This document shows positions 34,756 through 46,649 of a DNA stretch of 64,000 nucleotides, piece after piece. The stretch comes from Polydactylus sextarius. Taxonomy: Eukaryota; Chordata; Actinopteri; Polynemidae. Position numbers and translations under genes: made by a program. The notes under the pieces are model-generated. The model had not been told where the DNA came from and searched no databases. It saw nothing but the letters and a program-made list of their open reading frames with translations. Each line of letters begins with the position of its first letter. Position 1 is the first letter of the stretch. Location of the stretch: NCBI GenBank assembly GCA_016801845.1, contig CM028931.1, positions 17,054,805-17,118,804 on the forward strand, read 5' to 3'.

Positions 34756-34859
34756 TAATGTTACTAACAGGTTAGTGAAGGTCTTACAGCAGATTACACA
34801 ACGCCTCGTAATCCGACCGCAGAGAGAAAGAAATGTTGTTTTAACTTAAATGTCACAGA

Positions 34860-35475
34860 GATGCTAATGTAGCATTAGCAACCACTAGCTACAACAGTGT
34901 AACGATAGTATCGGATGCTAACAACAGACGCTAACAACAGATACACAGTAGCCACAGATGCTAGTAAGACACATTTATGACAGATGCTAACAGTAGATGT
35001 TAGCAAAAGACAATAACAGCAGATGACAATGATATACAGTAGTCACGATGCTAGCAACAGACAGTATTGGCAAATGCTAGCAATAGACGCTAGCAACCGA
35101 TACACAGTAGCCACAGATGCTAGTAACAGATGCTAACAATAGGTGTTTGTTAGAGACAATAACAACAGAAGACACAGCCACAGATGCTAATAACAGACAA
35201 TAGCGACAAATGCTAGTAATAGACAGTAGTAGCAAATGCTAGCAAGAGATGCTAGCAAAAGAGACATTGTGGCCACAGATGCTAGTAAGCAACAGTAGTG
35301 GCAGATGCTAACAACAAAGCTAAATAACAAACAATAAAGACAGATGCTAGTAACAAATGGTAGCATCAGATATTAGCGATAGACCCTAGTAACAGACAAT
35401 AGCAATAGATGCTAGCAACAGCAGAGAGAGACACTTACAACAGATGCTATTAAAAGCCAGATGCTAGTTTTTATG
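34860..35475. repeat. CAGATGCTAGTAACAGA-type array
   Basis: Degenerate array of ACAGATGCTAGCAA and ACAGACAATAGC words with irregular spacing. No gene was seen. Confidence 0.75.
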
Positions 35476-35479
35476 TCCT

Positions 35480-36190
35480 AGCTTCTCATATCTGATTTTC
35501 TCTGATGTTATGCTAGCTGCTAAGTTGCTAATGAGGCAACACCAAGGCACAACAGTGCTAAACGCTAACATGCTGAAGTGCTCACAGTGATGATATTAAC
35601 ATGCTGAACTTTAGCAGGTGTAAATTTGACCATCTTTGTTGGCATGTTAGCATGCTAATCTTTCATGGGTCTTTTATTTGAAACCAATCAATCAAATAAT
35701 CGTTAGCGTCCTTGAATCTGGACCAAAGAGGTTAAACGACACTTTTAATCCGTCTTTAATCTGTTACAGAAAACAGGGGGGTTGGGTGACAACGACTACG
35801 CTGCCTCCTCTTCATCATCGTGAGACGGTTATCACCAGCTTCACCTCACAAGTTATGGGCTGTAATAGTCAAATGGACACACACACACACACACATGTGC
35901 AAACACACATACGTGTAAGTCTCCCTGGAGGTCGTTCCGCCCCTCGGTCGACTCCTCGTAAAGCAGAAGTAAATCAATGCAGGTTGACGTGTCCTTGATG
36001 GAGGTCAGAGAGGAAGAGTTCACATACGTGGTCTCTCGGTTCCTCGTGTTGAGAACATACACGTCTGAACATCCGAACATGCCGACGTTAACGTGTGAAC
36101 GCGGCTTCACCGTCAACGCTTTAAAACAAAACACAGTCCGACGAATCCCAAGATTCACTGTTGACGTGGACGAGCAAATAAATACGTGAT
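35480..36190. other. intergenic DNA, mostly non-repetitive
   Basis: GCTAA words to about 35660, then about 500 bases of ordinary composition with a short (AC)n at 35877-35895. Open frames of up to about 100 codons exist on both strands. They lack splice context and similarity, so I do not call a gene. Confidence 0.4.
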
Positions 36191-36194
36191 AAAC

Positions 36195-36680
36195 TACAGA
36201 TGCAAATATACAACGTGAATACGTAAAAGACGTGAATACGTTAGGTACATGAATACGTAAATATGCTAATGACGTAGTTTAAATACATAAGGAACGAATA
36301 TACATAAAAGATATTAAAAAAATACGTAAGTACATGAAAACACTATGGACATAAAGACGCTAGTGGTGTGAATACGTAAAGTACGTAAAAAATGCTAGCA
36401 TCGTAAATACTTAAGAAAAGTAAATATGTAAAGGGCATAAGAAGACTTGGGATGTAAATATGTAAAGATATGAAAACACTGGTCTGAATACGTTAGTGGC
36501 GTTATTACGTAAATACATAAAAAATGCTAGCTACGTAAATATGCTAGTGACTTAAATACATAAGGAACATAAATACTTAAAAGACGTATATATATTTGAA
36601 AGAAGTAAATGTGTAAAGGACGTACATACAGTAAAGACGTAATTATGCTAGTCACGTAAGTTTTACTGAAGGTAACTATA
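36195..36680. repeat. TACGTAAA-word array
   Basis: Degenerate array based on AATACGTAAA and GACGTAAATA, with a spacing of about 12-30 bases. The same word family recurs at 53850-54420 within the PLA2G3-type gene. Confidence 0.7.
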
Positions 36681-36889
36681 ATAATAGTTAGCGCCCGGGA
36701 ACATGTATAACAAAAATTACCACCAGGTCGTCTCAAACGTTACTTGTTTAGTTGATAAAATGTTTCATTTTTTGTTATTTTCTCCTGAAGGTGTGAAACT
36801 TTTCTGAACTGTTTATTCGGGAAATTTGCGCTGGCTAACGCTAACGCTAATTGCTAACTTCATAGCAATTAAGCTAGCAGTTGTCGCCC

Positions 36890-37260
36890 ACAGTTTAAAA
36901 ATACAAGGAGAGTGTTGACTGAGTCTGTTTTCTCTCTGTAACTGTCGGCGTCAGTCGGTCGAGGTCAAGTTTTCCTCTTGAACGATGTTCGTCAGACGCT
37001 GGCGTCTCAGCGTCTCCGTGGTGAAAACGTCTCGGGGGCGTTTTTACGCCACGAAACCGAAACGTTTTTTTTTTCCGTTTCTCGGCTCCAATTAATGAAG
37101 CAGCTGCTCGCGCCTCCGACACGAGCTGCAGATGTTCGGGTTTGATCCTCAGCCGGAGGCGTCGGGACGAGGCCGTGGCTCAAGGGGGCGGAGCTAAAAT
37201 TAGCACGGCTAATCTGGTTAGCGTCACTTAACGCTGACAGTTTAATCTCGGCAGCCACCA
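36890..37260. promoter_or_regulatory. GC-richer, CpG-containing island upstream of rph3a
   Basis: The most CpG-rich stretch in the 13-kb spacer, including GGGGCGTTTTTACGCC and GGAGGCGTCGGGACGAG. It lies about 1.1 kb before the first rph3a coding exon, so it is the best candidate in view for an rph3a promoter or untranslated first exon. No TATA box or known element was identified. Confidence 0.35.
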
Positions 37261-37559
37261 ACACAAGATTTCACACTAAATCTAACAATGATAATGTGAG
37301 ACAGAGTAACACACGTCTTATGTTTGACAAGAAGCAGCTTAAAAACACTTGAGTGAATAAATGAAGTGTTTACATTCATGCTAACAGGCTACATTAGCAC
37401 AGAGATGATGCTAACCTGCTGAATTAATCAATTAATCAATTAAAATTCCAGTTGTAGTTTCCGATAATCCAAGGAAACGGTTACAGATTTCTTACTTCGT
37501 ACGATATTTCGAACATATTTAGTTTTAATATATTTATTAACATAAATATCTTCATTGTC

Positions 37560-38050
37560 TTATAAATTCATAACTTTTACAAAGAGGTATAATTACCGTT
37601 TTAGTATAGTGTGTTAGCATGCTAAGCTAACACATGCTAGTTAGCCTGAGGTTTAGACATTTGGGTATAATAGTGTTTTAAGTGCTTTACTTTTACTCAG
37701 TGTACTTAAAGATACTTAAAGTTAGCTTAGCATGCTAACTAATTATGCTAAGATGGTAATTATTCCTCCGTATAAAACATATGAATTTATAAGATACTTT
37801 AACAGTATGTAAAAGTTATAAGTTATAATAGAGTTAGTTTATTATAAAGTTATAATAAACAACCTTTACAAGGAGGTGTAATTACTGTAGCGTGCTAGCA
37901 TGCTAAGCTAACACGTGATAGTTAGTATGAAGTTTGGACATTTGTGTAAATAACATAGAAATAAAGTCTGTAATGGTACGTTAAGTACTTTTACTTTTAT
38001 GTAAAGTAAAAGTTAGCTTAGCATGCTAACATGCTATGAATGAACAAAGT
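37560..38050. repeat. tandem duplication of about 280 bp
   Basis: Two diverged copies, about 37560-37760 and 37840-38050. Both contain TAGCATGCTAAGCTAACAC, a GACATTTG word and a final TTAGCTTAGCATGCTAAC. The duplication lies in the DNA just before rph3a. Confidence 0.7.
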
Positions 38051-38351
38051 TACGAATTTATATGCTACTTTAATTTGTAGTAAAAGTATGTGAAAGTGTT
38101 TTACGTATAGTTTTTGATGGTGTTATGTACTTAACGTATTTACACTGCTAGCATGTTTACGTACCTAGCGTATTTACGTTAAGTACGAGCTGCAGTATCA
38201 TGCAAATATCGCAAGAAGTTGCACTGATCCTCTTCTGTTTTGTTTGTGTTTTGGTGACGTTGTGGTCTTTTCGTTGTCGCCTCCACTTTTGATCTATTTT
38301 TGTTTCGTTGTTGTTGTTTTTTTTTTTTTGGCCCCAGGATCCGTGGAGACG

Positions 38352-41300
38352 ATGAGCCGGTCTGGCGGCCCCCCGGGGTCGGAGCTCACGGACGAGGAGA
38401 AGGAGATCATCAACGGCGTGTTGGCTCGGGCGGCCATGATGGAGGCCACGGAGCAGCAGAGGATCGAGTGAGGGAGAAAATAAATCACATCAGAGGTTAA
38501 GGTTAATTAAGGTTAATATGTCGGTGATGAAAGTTCACGGTGTTCTGGTGTTTTCTCAGGCGTCTCTCCAGTCGCCTTGACGACATGAAGAAGACGGCGT
38601 GCGGCGACGGGCGGTCGCGTTGTTTGCTGTGCGGGGCGGCGTTCGGACCGCGGGCCTCAGCCGTCCTGTGTGTCCAGTGTAACAAGGTGGACCATGTTTC
38701 TCTTCTCTGGCTGAATGAAGTGAAACAGCCCCAGACGTCTGTTCACTGTATGTGTGTCGATCGTTCCCGTGGCGATGAGCCGTCGGACCGAGCGCTGACT
38801 CGTTCTGACGCTGACTCTGTGACTTCCTGGTCCTCGTTGCTCAGTTGAGGTCAAAGCCACGTGAACTGTGAAGATGAAACGGTCCATGTCCACCTGGTGT
38901 CGGCTCTGGGCTGCTGCTCCGGTCTCTGACGCCTCGTTTCTCTGTTGTTGTTGCAGCACATGTGCAGTAAATGTGGGATCAGCAGCAGGACGAGTCCCGT
39001 GTGGCTCTGCAGGATCTGCTACGAACACCAGGAGGTGAGAGACGAGACGACCGAACGACCGAACGACCGAACGACCGAACATCGTCTCTGTTTCTACATG
39101 TTCAGTTGATTCACAACGAGACGTGTTTACTGAAGAAATATGAGGCAGAACAGTTTCACTTCTAGAATCATTGTAGCTGTAGTTTAGTTGTAGATTTAGT
39201 TGTAGTTTAGTTGTAGTTTAGGTATAGTTGTAATTGTAGTTTAGTTTAGTTGTAGTTGTACTTTAGTTGTAGCTGTAGTTTAGTTGTAGATTTAGTTGTA
39301 GTTTAGTTGTAGCTGTAGTTTAGTTGTAGTTTGGTGTAGTTTGGTTGTAGTTTAGGTGTAGTTTGGTGTAGTTTGGGTGTAGTTGTAGCGTTTTCTTGCA
39401 GCAGTAAACGTTGGATCAGCAGCTGATACATATCCCATGAGTCTTTGCAGGATCTGTTACAAACACCAGACGACAGAGACGCGATAACAATCAGAAAAAG
39501 GCTCAATTAGTCCATTAAACCTCATTACTGCCTCAGGAGCCAGAGATGTTGTCATGACACCAACAATTTTCTGGCTTTTTAGCTCAAAATTACATTTGAG
39601 TGTCGATGTGGACGATGAGCCGACGCTCTGACGTCAGCGGCCGACGAGGAAGTGATTTATTAACCCGAACATGAAGATCTGTGATGTGATGACGTCATTT
39701 TGTTTCCGTAGAAACAGAAACGTCTCAGATCTGAACCTTCATCGCCTGCTGTTTTATTTTGACGGTCACTTCCTGTCTGTGTCTCCGCTGCAGGTGCACA
39801 AACGTTCAGGAGCCTGGTTCTACAAGGGCCGAGACCAGCAGGGTCTGCCCGCCCCCCTTCCTCTGTCTAGACCCCCACAGTCCAGTTCTGAGACCAGACC
39901 TGGTCCGGCGCTTCAAGACCGACCTGAGGAACCTACGACGCGACCTCCGGGGGGCGGTACAGACACTTAAACACCTTTACGTTTATTTTGGCTTTAAAAA
40001 ATTGCGATGAAAGTTGCAGCGTTTTGTTGCAATAAAGTTGCAGGAGCCAATCAAACTCGCAAGAGAGAAAAAGTTGCTGCCACGCCCCCAACTGCAACTT
40101 TTTCTTACTCCCACAACTTTCATTGTAAGTTGTGGTGTTTTCGTTTAATTGTTTCAGAAGCAACTTTAAAAATAAATAAATAAATGTGATGACAGTTGCA
40201 GCGTTTTGTTGCAACAAAGTTGCAGGAGCGAATTGAGCAAATTTACCGTGTCAGTGAAGGTGATTGTTTCGTCTTTATCTCTTCAGATCAGCAGCAGCAA
40301 CCGGAGCAGACGACAACAACAACAACAACAACAACATCTGACATCGTTAGTGAGAACCCGTCACGTCCAGCAGCTGTAACGAAGACGGAGCGACGTGCGT
40401 TAGCCTCCAAACCGCCGCGGGCGAACACGCAGCCGCTTGTCGCCGACACGTCGGGTAAAAACATCGACTTTCAAATCATTTAACATCAACGTCATTCGTT
40501 AATTTAAAAAGCTGATGTTGTGTCTCGTCGTCTCCAGATGTGGAAGAGAAAAGAACCGTCGCACCTGTTAATCCAACTGTTAATCCAGCTGTTAATCCAG
40601 CTGTTAACAACCCAGCTCCACCAAAACCAACACCAGATCGAACAGAGGACGAAGACAACGACTACGACTCCGACGACGCCAGTACGACTTGTTGTTCGTT
40701 GTATGTTCGTTGATTAAAGTTCAGTCTAACGTGTCGTTGTGTGTTTGTCCCCGACAGCGACTCTGGGGTCTCTAGAGTTCAGTCTTCTCTACGAACAGGA
40801 GACTCACACTCTGCACTGCTGCGTCGTTAAAGCCAAGGTAAACACACACACACACACACACGACCAAACTAGACACGACCAGATTAAATTAACACGAGTT
40901 AGACTCAAAAAAGACCAGACCAGACTGATCGGGAAGAAAATGCCAGCGAAGGTTGGAAGAGACAAGAAAAGACAAAAGATGGAAGAAGACGGTGCAGGTA
41001 GGACAAGGAAAGTGGAAGATGCCACAAGAAAAGACAAGATGAGGCAACGTTGGACTCAAAAGGAAAAAAATGGGACAGGAAACCAGAAAAAATGTGTCCA
41101 GTTGGACATACCCAGGACACCTCTACAAGAAAAGGAGTCGTGATGGGACGGTGGGACAAAAGACGTCACAAAGAAAAGACTCCAGACAAGAAGATACAGG
41201 ATGTTGGACAAAGACAAATCAAGACGGGAAGATGCAACTTGGTACCAGATGAGACAACAAGGGGGAAGATAAGAAACCATCAAAAACAAGATGATGATGG

Positions 41301-44300
41301 GAAGAAGAGAGAAGATGAAGTGACATTGGACAAGACCAGAGAGGACAAAAGACGACTGGACCAGGTCATAAAGGACAAGACAAGACTCAACAAGATCGAA
41401 CCAGATAAGACAAGAAGACGAGACACGAAGAGCTTCAAGGAAATCCTGGTTAGACAAGGACAAAACAAGACGGGACCAGGACATAAAGGACTAGTGAAGA
41501 TGGGACTTAAAACAAGACAAGAGGGTGGAGGACGACTGGGAACTTGGGACAAAGACAGAAGAAGATGCCAGAAGAGAAGACTGGAGACAAGACTTGGACT
41601 AGGACAAAAGAGGACAAGACAAAACGGAATAAGACAAATCAAGACAAGAAGGTTCAACTGGACGGTACAAGATGGGACAAGTCAAGGTTGGACAACGAGA
41701 CATGAGAAGATGAAGTGACATTGGACAAAACCTGAAAGGACAAAACAAGACGGGACCAGGTCATAAAGGACTCGTCGAGAAAAACCAGGACAAGACTAAA
41801 AACGTCAAGACTGGACGTGACTCAACAGGTGACTCTAACTTTGTCTCGTGTGTTTCAGGGTTTGAAGCCGATGGACTCGAACGGACTCGCTGACCCGTAC
41901 GTTAAACTGCACCTGTTACCTGGAGCCAGTAAGGTACCGTCAACGACTGATGACGAGTCCTCGTTTCTGTGATTCTCTAGAGTCGGAGTGAAGCTGATCA
42001 TGAAAAAGAAGCTTTATTACTTGTTTGTGTTGTTTTTTTTGTCTCAATCAGTCCAACAAACTTCGGACCAAAACCCTTAAAACCACGTTGAACCCTGTTT
42101 GGAACGAGACGCTGGTTTATCACGGCATCACCGCCGACGAGATGTCGCGCAAAACCCTCCGGTAACAACCGACTTCTTTTTTTTACCTCTTTATTCTTAA
42201 AAAATGAAAACAAAACACGAGTTTCACGGAGAATAACGTCCGTCTGTTCTTTAGACTTTCAGTGAGCGACGAGGACAAGTTCGGACACAACGAGTTCATC
42301 GGAGAAACGCGAGTCGCTCTGAAGAAACTGACGTTCAACCAGAAGAAGAACTTCAGCGTTTGTTTGGAGCGAGTGATTCCGGTACGACGCCCGAAGACGA
42401 GAATACGTTAATATTTGTCGCTCGGACGTCGTCTGAAACAAAACAATGTGACGTTCTGACATAAAAACAGAAACATCAAGAAACGATGAAAAAAACAAAC
42501 AAACTCCACCTGCTGGTGAACGTCAGGAACTACAACTGAGCTTTGAGAAAGTTCGTGTTTTTGCGATTTCGACCTAAAGCTCTATAACGACGGTGTGAGG
42601 TTCAACGACTAGTTTGTCCAGTTAGTTTTTTAAAAAATAGAGAGTTTTCTCTACGTCCTTCACACTGTCGTCGTTTTAATTGTTTTAAAGTTTTAATCAC
42701 AAAAACACGAACTTTCTCAAAACTCATCCAATTGACGTGATTTTGTTACCAACTCATCATCATCTATAAACAGACGTAGAACGACTGTAACTCAGAGTCT
42801 ATTTCACCACTAACTCCCTCAACAGATATGTTACGTTGGTTGAAGTAATATCCAGTTTGACCGTCTTTTGTTTTCACAACCGAATAGTTAACAATGAAAG
42901 TAAATGGGGCAGCCAGCCAAACGTATCTAAATTGTCATTTTTTAACCACTAATAAAGCTCAAAATATCACTTCACTTCAGCAGTAGCATGAACAGGGTCC
43001 CTACACATAAACTGAAGGACTGATAACTTAGTAAAGTGTCTTTTCCACTGAGAAATTCCTTCACAGACACATGGTGAAGATGTGAAGAACAGATGCTAAA
43101 CGTTAGCTATAAGCATTTTTTGTGATTTAATATTTATGTTTGTTTTTATTTTCAGTTCAATAGTTAGTAGACAGGAAGTGTCTAACATCTTGTTTTCATA
43201 ACAACTGGTGATGAAGGTTGTTCCAGATCAGCAGATTCAACATTTTCCTGAAACAACAGGTCAATGTGTCGATGAAGAGTGTTTTTAATAAACTCTGGGT
43301 TCACTTACTAAGTTATCAGTACTTCAGTTTATGTGTAGGGACCCTATTCATGCTACTGCTGAAGTGAAGTGATATTTTGAGCTTTATTAGTGGTTAAAAA
43401 ATGACAGTTTAGATATGTTTGGCTGACTGCCCCATTTACTTTCATTGTTAACTATTTGATTGTGAAAACAAAAGACGGTCAAACACGATACTTTAACCGA
43501 CTCGTATTTGTGGTGAAAATGACTCTGGGTTCTTGTTTCTGATCACATGTTTGAAATATGAAGCTAACATTTGTTAGCCTAGCATAAAGCCTGGAAGTGT
43601 TATATATATAAACTAATAATAATGATGTGATGGTGGTTCTCAGGTGAAGAAAGCTGTGGGAGGTTCGACCCGTGGGATGGCTCTTTACGAAGACGATGTA
43701 AGACTTTTATACGTCTTGATTTTATATCCTCTAACTTCCTGCCGCTGGTCACATGATACTGATGTATCCGGTATCAGATCGATTATATTTCTTCGATCAA
43801 TATTTCTGCTCTCAGTTACAGTCGCTTAATCGCTCCACACAGAGATGTATAGATTTACAATTAAGATAAACAAGAACAGTTCATACAGAGATATGATATA
43901 TTTGTATGTAATTGTGTATTTATATACAGACAACATCCATCTTTAGTTCACTGTTACATAATAACCTACAGTCAGATGCTCTTCAGCTCGAACATTATCC
44001 TCCATTAATCACGGACTAATCCGTCCAGATGTTCGCTCTGAAGAGGAGCATTAGCGTTAGCATCAGTGAACTTATGCCCTGTTACGTCATGTGTGTGTGA
44101 GCAGCTGAACGACGGCGAGGACTCGGAGGAGAGAGGTCGTATCCTGGTGTCGCTCATGTACGACAGTCAGCGCGGTCGTCTGGTGGTGGGCGTGGTCCGC
44201 TGCGCTCACCTCGCCGCCATGGACTCCAACGGATACTCCGACCCGTTCGTTAAAGTGTACGTCCCTCGATCAGTGGCATGTTGACGCGTCTGTGGTCGAA

Positions 44301-46218
44301 TATGAAGCTACAGACAGGAGATGGTTAGCTTAGCTTAGCTTAGCTTAGCATAAAGACTGGAAACGGTGGGAAACTGTTAGCTAGTCTGTTACATTTTACA
44401 AGTTATCCTGAAACAAAAGGTAGAACATTTATAAGGTTTTTCTATTGCTACATAGCTAACGTTAGCATTGACTTGAATTTCTCTGACCGAACCTACCTAG
44501 CTACCTATCTACATAGCAACCTAACTATCTACCTAGCAACCAACCTTACTAGCAACTGACTTACCCACCTACCTTCCTAGCAACCTACCTTCCTACCCAA
44601 CCAACCTTCCTAGCAACCTACCTTCCTACCAACCAACCTTCCTAGCAACCTACCTTCCTAGCAACCTACCTACCTAGCAACCAACCTTCCTAGCAACATA
44701 CCTTCCTAGCAACCAACCTTCATAGCAACCTACCTTCCTAGCTACCTTCCTAGCTACCTACCTTCCATCTGTTTCTGATGTAGAATCATTTTAAGTGTCT
44801 TTCTTTGATACTGCAGATGTCTGAAGCCAGATATGGGCAAAAAGGCCAAAAACAAGACGCAGATCAAAAAGAAAACTCTCAACCCAGAGTTTAACGAGGT
44901 CAGTTGTCTCTATGAACTGGTTTTTAATATTTGCTCATACTGGACTTTGTCGTTTCCCACTAACCCAGATTTGGTAATAAACTCATCACTTTCTGTGTTT
45001 GTTTTGTTTTTCCAGGAGTTTAGTTATGAAATAAAACACGGTGAACTCGCCAAGAAAACCCTGGACATCTCCGTGTGGGACTACGACATGGGCAAATCCA
45101 ACGACTTCATTGGTGAGTCCACTTCCTGAAATGTCTCACTTTACTCTGATACCTCAGCTAACAACGTTAGCTCGCTACTTCAGCTAATTACGTCGTTCCA
45201 GCTGACAATGCTATTACCTCATTAGCTTATTTAACCACCTTAGCTAATTTAGCTGCTTGGGCTAACTTGTTTTTGTTAATTTAAGTTAATCATTTGAGTT
45301 AGCTTCTGATGAGTTAGCTGCTTCAGCTAACTTGGCCGCACTAGCTAATTTAGAGCTAATTTAGACACCCTAGCAAACTTTGATACTTTAGGTAATCTAG
45401 CTAATTTAGCTAGCTCATTTAACCTCATTGTATTTAAGTAATTTGGGTAATTTAATTATTTAAGCTAACTTAGCTTCTTCAGCTAACTGAGGTTGGACTA
45501 ACTTAGCTAATTTATACACCTTATAAGTTAGCTCGCTACTTAAGTTATTTCAGGTAACAATTCAATGACTTTATTTGTTAATTTAAATACCTCAGCTTAT
45601 TTAAACCCCTTAGCTAATTTAGCTACGTTACGTTAACATTTTTGCTGAGTTTTGTATCTTGTGTAATTTAGTTATTTCAGCTAATTTAGCTGATTTTGTG
45701 ATATGTTAGCTTACCCTGTAGCTATTGATGAGTTACTAGCTACTTTAGCTAACTTGGCTACATTGGCTAACTTATACCCTAGCTAACTTTGATACTTAAA
45801 TTTAGCTACATCAGCTCATGTAGCTAATTTATCCTATTTAACCTCATCGTATTTAACACTTTAGCTAACTTAGCTTCTTCAGCTAACTTAGCTTAACACT
45901 AACATAAGCTAATTTAAGTTTGGCTGTGTTGGATCCAGTTAAGGACCCTGCACTTTAATCGGGACGCAGCTAACAGTTAGCATGAAACAAACAGTCTTAT
46001 TAGCGGTGAAATCACCATGCTAGCACTGTTTCTAGCACTGTTAGCATTGCTAACGTGGTGACGTTAGCCTCTCTCTGCCTTCAGGAGGGTGTCAGTTGGG
46101 CATCCAGGCTAAAGGAGAGTGTCTGAAACACTGGTACGAATGTCTGAAGAACAAAGACAAGAAGATCGAGAGCTGGCACGTCCTGCTACACGACAACTCG
46201 GCTAACTTCGAGGACTGA
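38352..46218 (+). CDS. rph3a: rph3a, rabphilin-3A
   Basis: Effector of Rab3/Rab27 on synaptic and secretory vesicles that couples Rab binding to calcium-dependent membrane binding. Coding exons: 38352-38467, 38560-38686, 38957-39034, 39794-39956, 40287-40454, 40538-40681, 40758-40837, 41859-41933, 42052-42161, 42255-42381, 43644-43697, 44105-44256, 44817-44898, 45016-45112, 46085-46218. They total 1707 nt (568 residues), all in phase. The Rab-binding helix (ELTDEEKEIINGVLARA) is followed by a zinc finger with all four CxxC pairs (60/63, 76/79, 84/87, 99/102) and SGAWFYKG at 112-119. A Pro/Thr-rich linker leads to C2A (about 267-396) and C2B (about 415-568). Calcium-loop acidic residues are present in both (for example SDEDKFGHNEF and WDYDMG). 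The linker is about 125 residues shorter than in human (694). The first coding exon follows an acceptor at 38337, so at least one upstream 5' UTR exon exists. DOC2 is excluded by the zinc finger. Confidence 0.95.
39165..39395. repeat. TAGTTGTAGTTT microsatellite in rph3a intron 3
   Basis: Degenerate tandem copies of TTAGTTGTAG/TAGTTTGGTG, with a period of about 10-12 bases. Confidence 0.85.
40005..40235. repeat. duplicated AAAGTTGCAGCGTTTTGTTGC element
   Basis: Two direct copies (about 40005-40052 and 40187-40232) of a segment containing GTTGCAGCGTTTTGTTGCAA. They are separated by more GTTGC/GCAAC words. The family resembles the array at 20830-21515. Confidence 0.75.
40850..41815. repeat. 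purine-rich GACAAGA-word repeat in rph3a intron 7
   Basis: Preceded by (AC)n at 40842-40861. About 950 bases of irregular repeats of GGACAAGAC, GATGGGAC and AGAAGA follow on the plus strand. The strand is highly purine-rich, so long Lys/Arg/Asp-rich frames (up to 222 codons) stay open. Their start and end fit no exon phase. Confidence 0.85.
42537..42726. mobile_element. 190-bp near-perfect palindrome (small foldback MITE?)
   Basis: The left arm begins TGAGCTTTGAGAAAGTTCG and the right arm ends CGAACTTTCTCAAAACTCA, which is its reverse complement with one difference. Pairing continues inward through GTGTTTTTGCGATT/AATCACAAAAACAC and ACGACGGTGTGA/TCACACTGTCGT. It has no coding capacity. It lies in rph3a intron 10, about 90 bases before a larger foldback element. 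Confidence 0.75.
42819..43510. mobile_element. foldback MITE, copy 1, in rph3a intron 10
   Basis: A non-coding element with inverted arms of about 200 bases (42819-43040 and about 43300-43510). Shared words include AGTAAATGGGGCAG / CTGCCCCATTTACT and GTCCCTACACATAAACTG / CAGTTTATGTGTAGGGAC. The roughly 260-base centre includes ACAACTGGTGATGAAGGTTG. A second copy lies at 54443-54921. The outer ends begin near TCAACAGATATG. No clear target-site duplication was seen. Confidence 0.85.
44480..44770. repeat. CCTACCTTCCTAGCAA minisatellite in rph3a intron 12
   Basis: Degenerate tandem copies of CTTCCTAGCAACC with AACC/TACC spacers, with a period of about 15-20 bases. It is preceded by a teleost TTAGCTTAGCATAAAGAC motif at about 44325-44355. 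Confidence 0.85.
45140..45930. repeat. TTAGCTAA-word array in rph3a intron 14
   Basis: Degenerate array of TTTAGCTAATTTAGC and CTTCAGCTAACTTAGC words filling most of the last intron. Confidence 0.8.
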
Positions 46219-46491
46219 AACCGACGCTGTTTCTCTCCTTGTAGATTGTTATTATCATTATGTCTGATGTGTAACATCCTGAATCTGTCCTCGTATCTTA
46301 TCATGAAAACTGTTGTGACGCTAACGATTGAACAGCGATTATCGTGTTTTACGGTGGAAGATAAAACTCGTTACCACCGAGGGGGATTCCCACCTTCACG
46401 TCGTACGAGACGATCGGCTGATCTTTGACCTCGTTTACGTCGTCAAAATATTTAGTTTGCTCGTGTTTGTTGTCGTGCATGTCTTTAAAAA

Positions 46492-46497
46492 AATAAA
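46492..46497 (+). terminator. rph3a: candidate poly(A) signal of rph3a
   Basis: First AATAAA after the stop codon, about 275 bases downstream. A cluster of AAATAAAT words at 46617-46645 is an alternative. Confidence 0.4.
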
Positions 46498-46649
46498 CCA
46501 AAACGTCTGCATGACATCCTGACAAACTCCTGGTGTAATAATAATGTTAATTCATGTGTGTCTGTTCATCTTGATGCATGTCTGACCTCATATATCGTAG
46601 TGTACACGTGGCTAGTTAATAAATAAATAAATAAAATAAATAAGTAAAG

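Noticed and set aside
38657..39082. 141-codon minus-strand frame opposite rph3a exons 2-3
   Set aside because: Overlaps the conserved zinc-finger exons on the other strand and has no recognised domain.
41050..41718. 222-codon Lys/Arg/Asp-rich open frame on the plus strand
   Set aside because: It lies in rph3a intron 7 within purine-rich repeats that rarely form stops. It fits no exon phase and has no domain.
38352..46218. DOC2-family gene as an alternative identity
   Set aside because: Tandem C2 domains are shared, but DOC2 proteins lack the Rab-binding zinc finger and SGAWF motif seen here.
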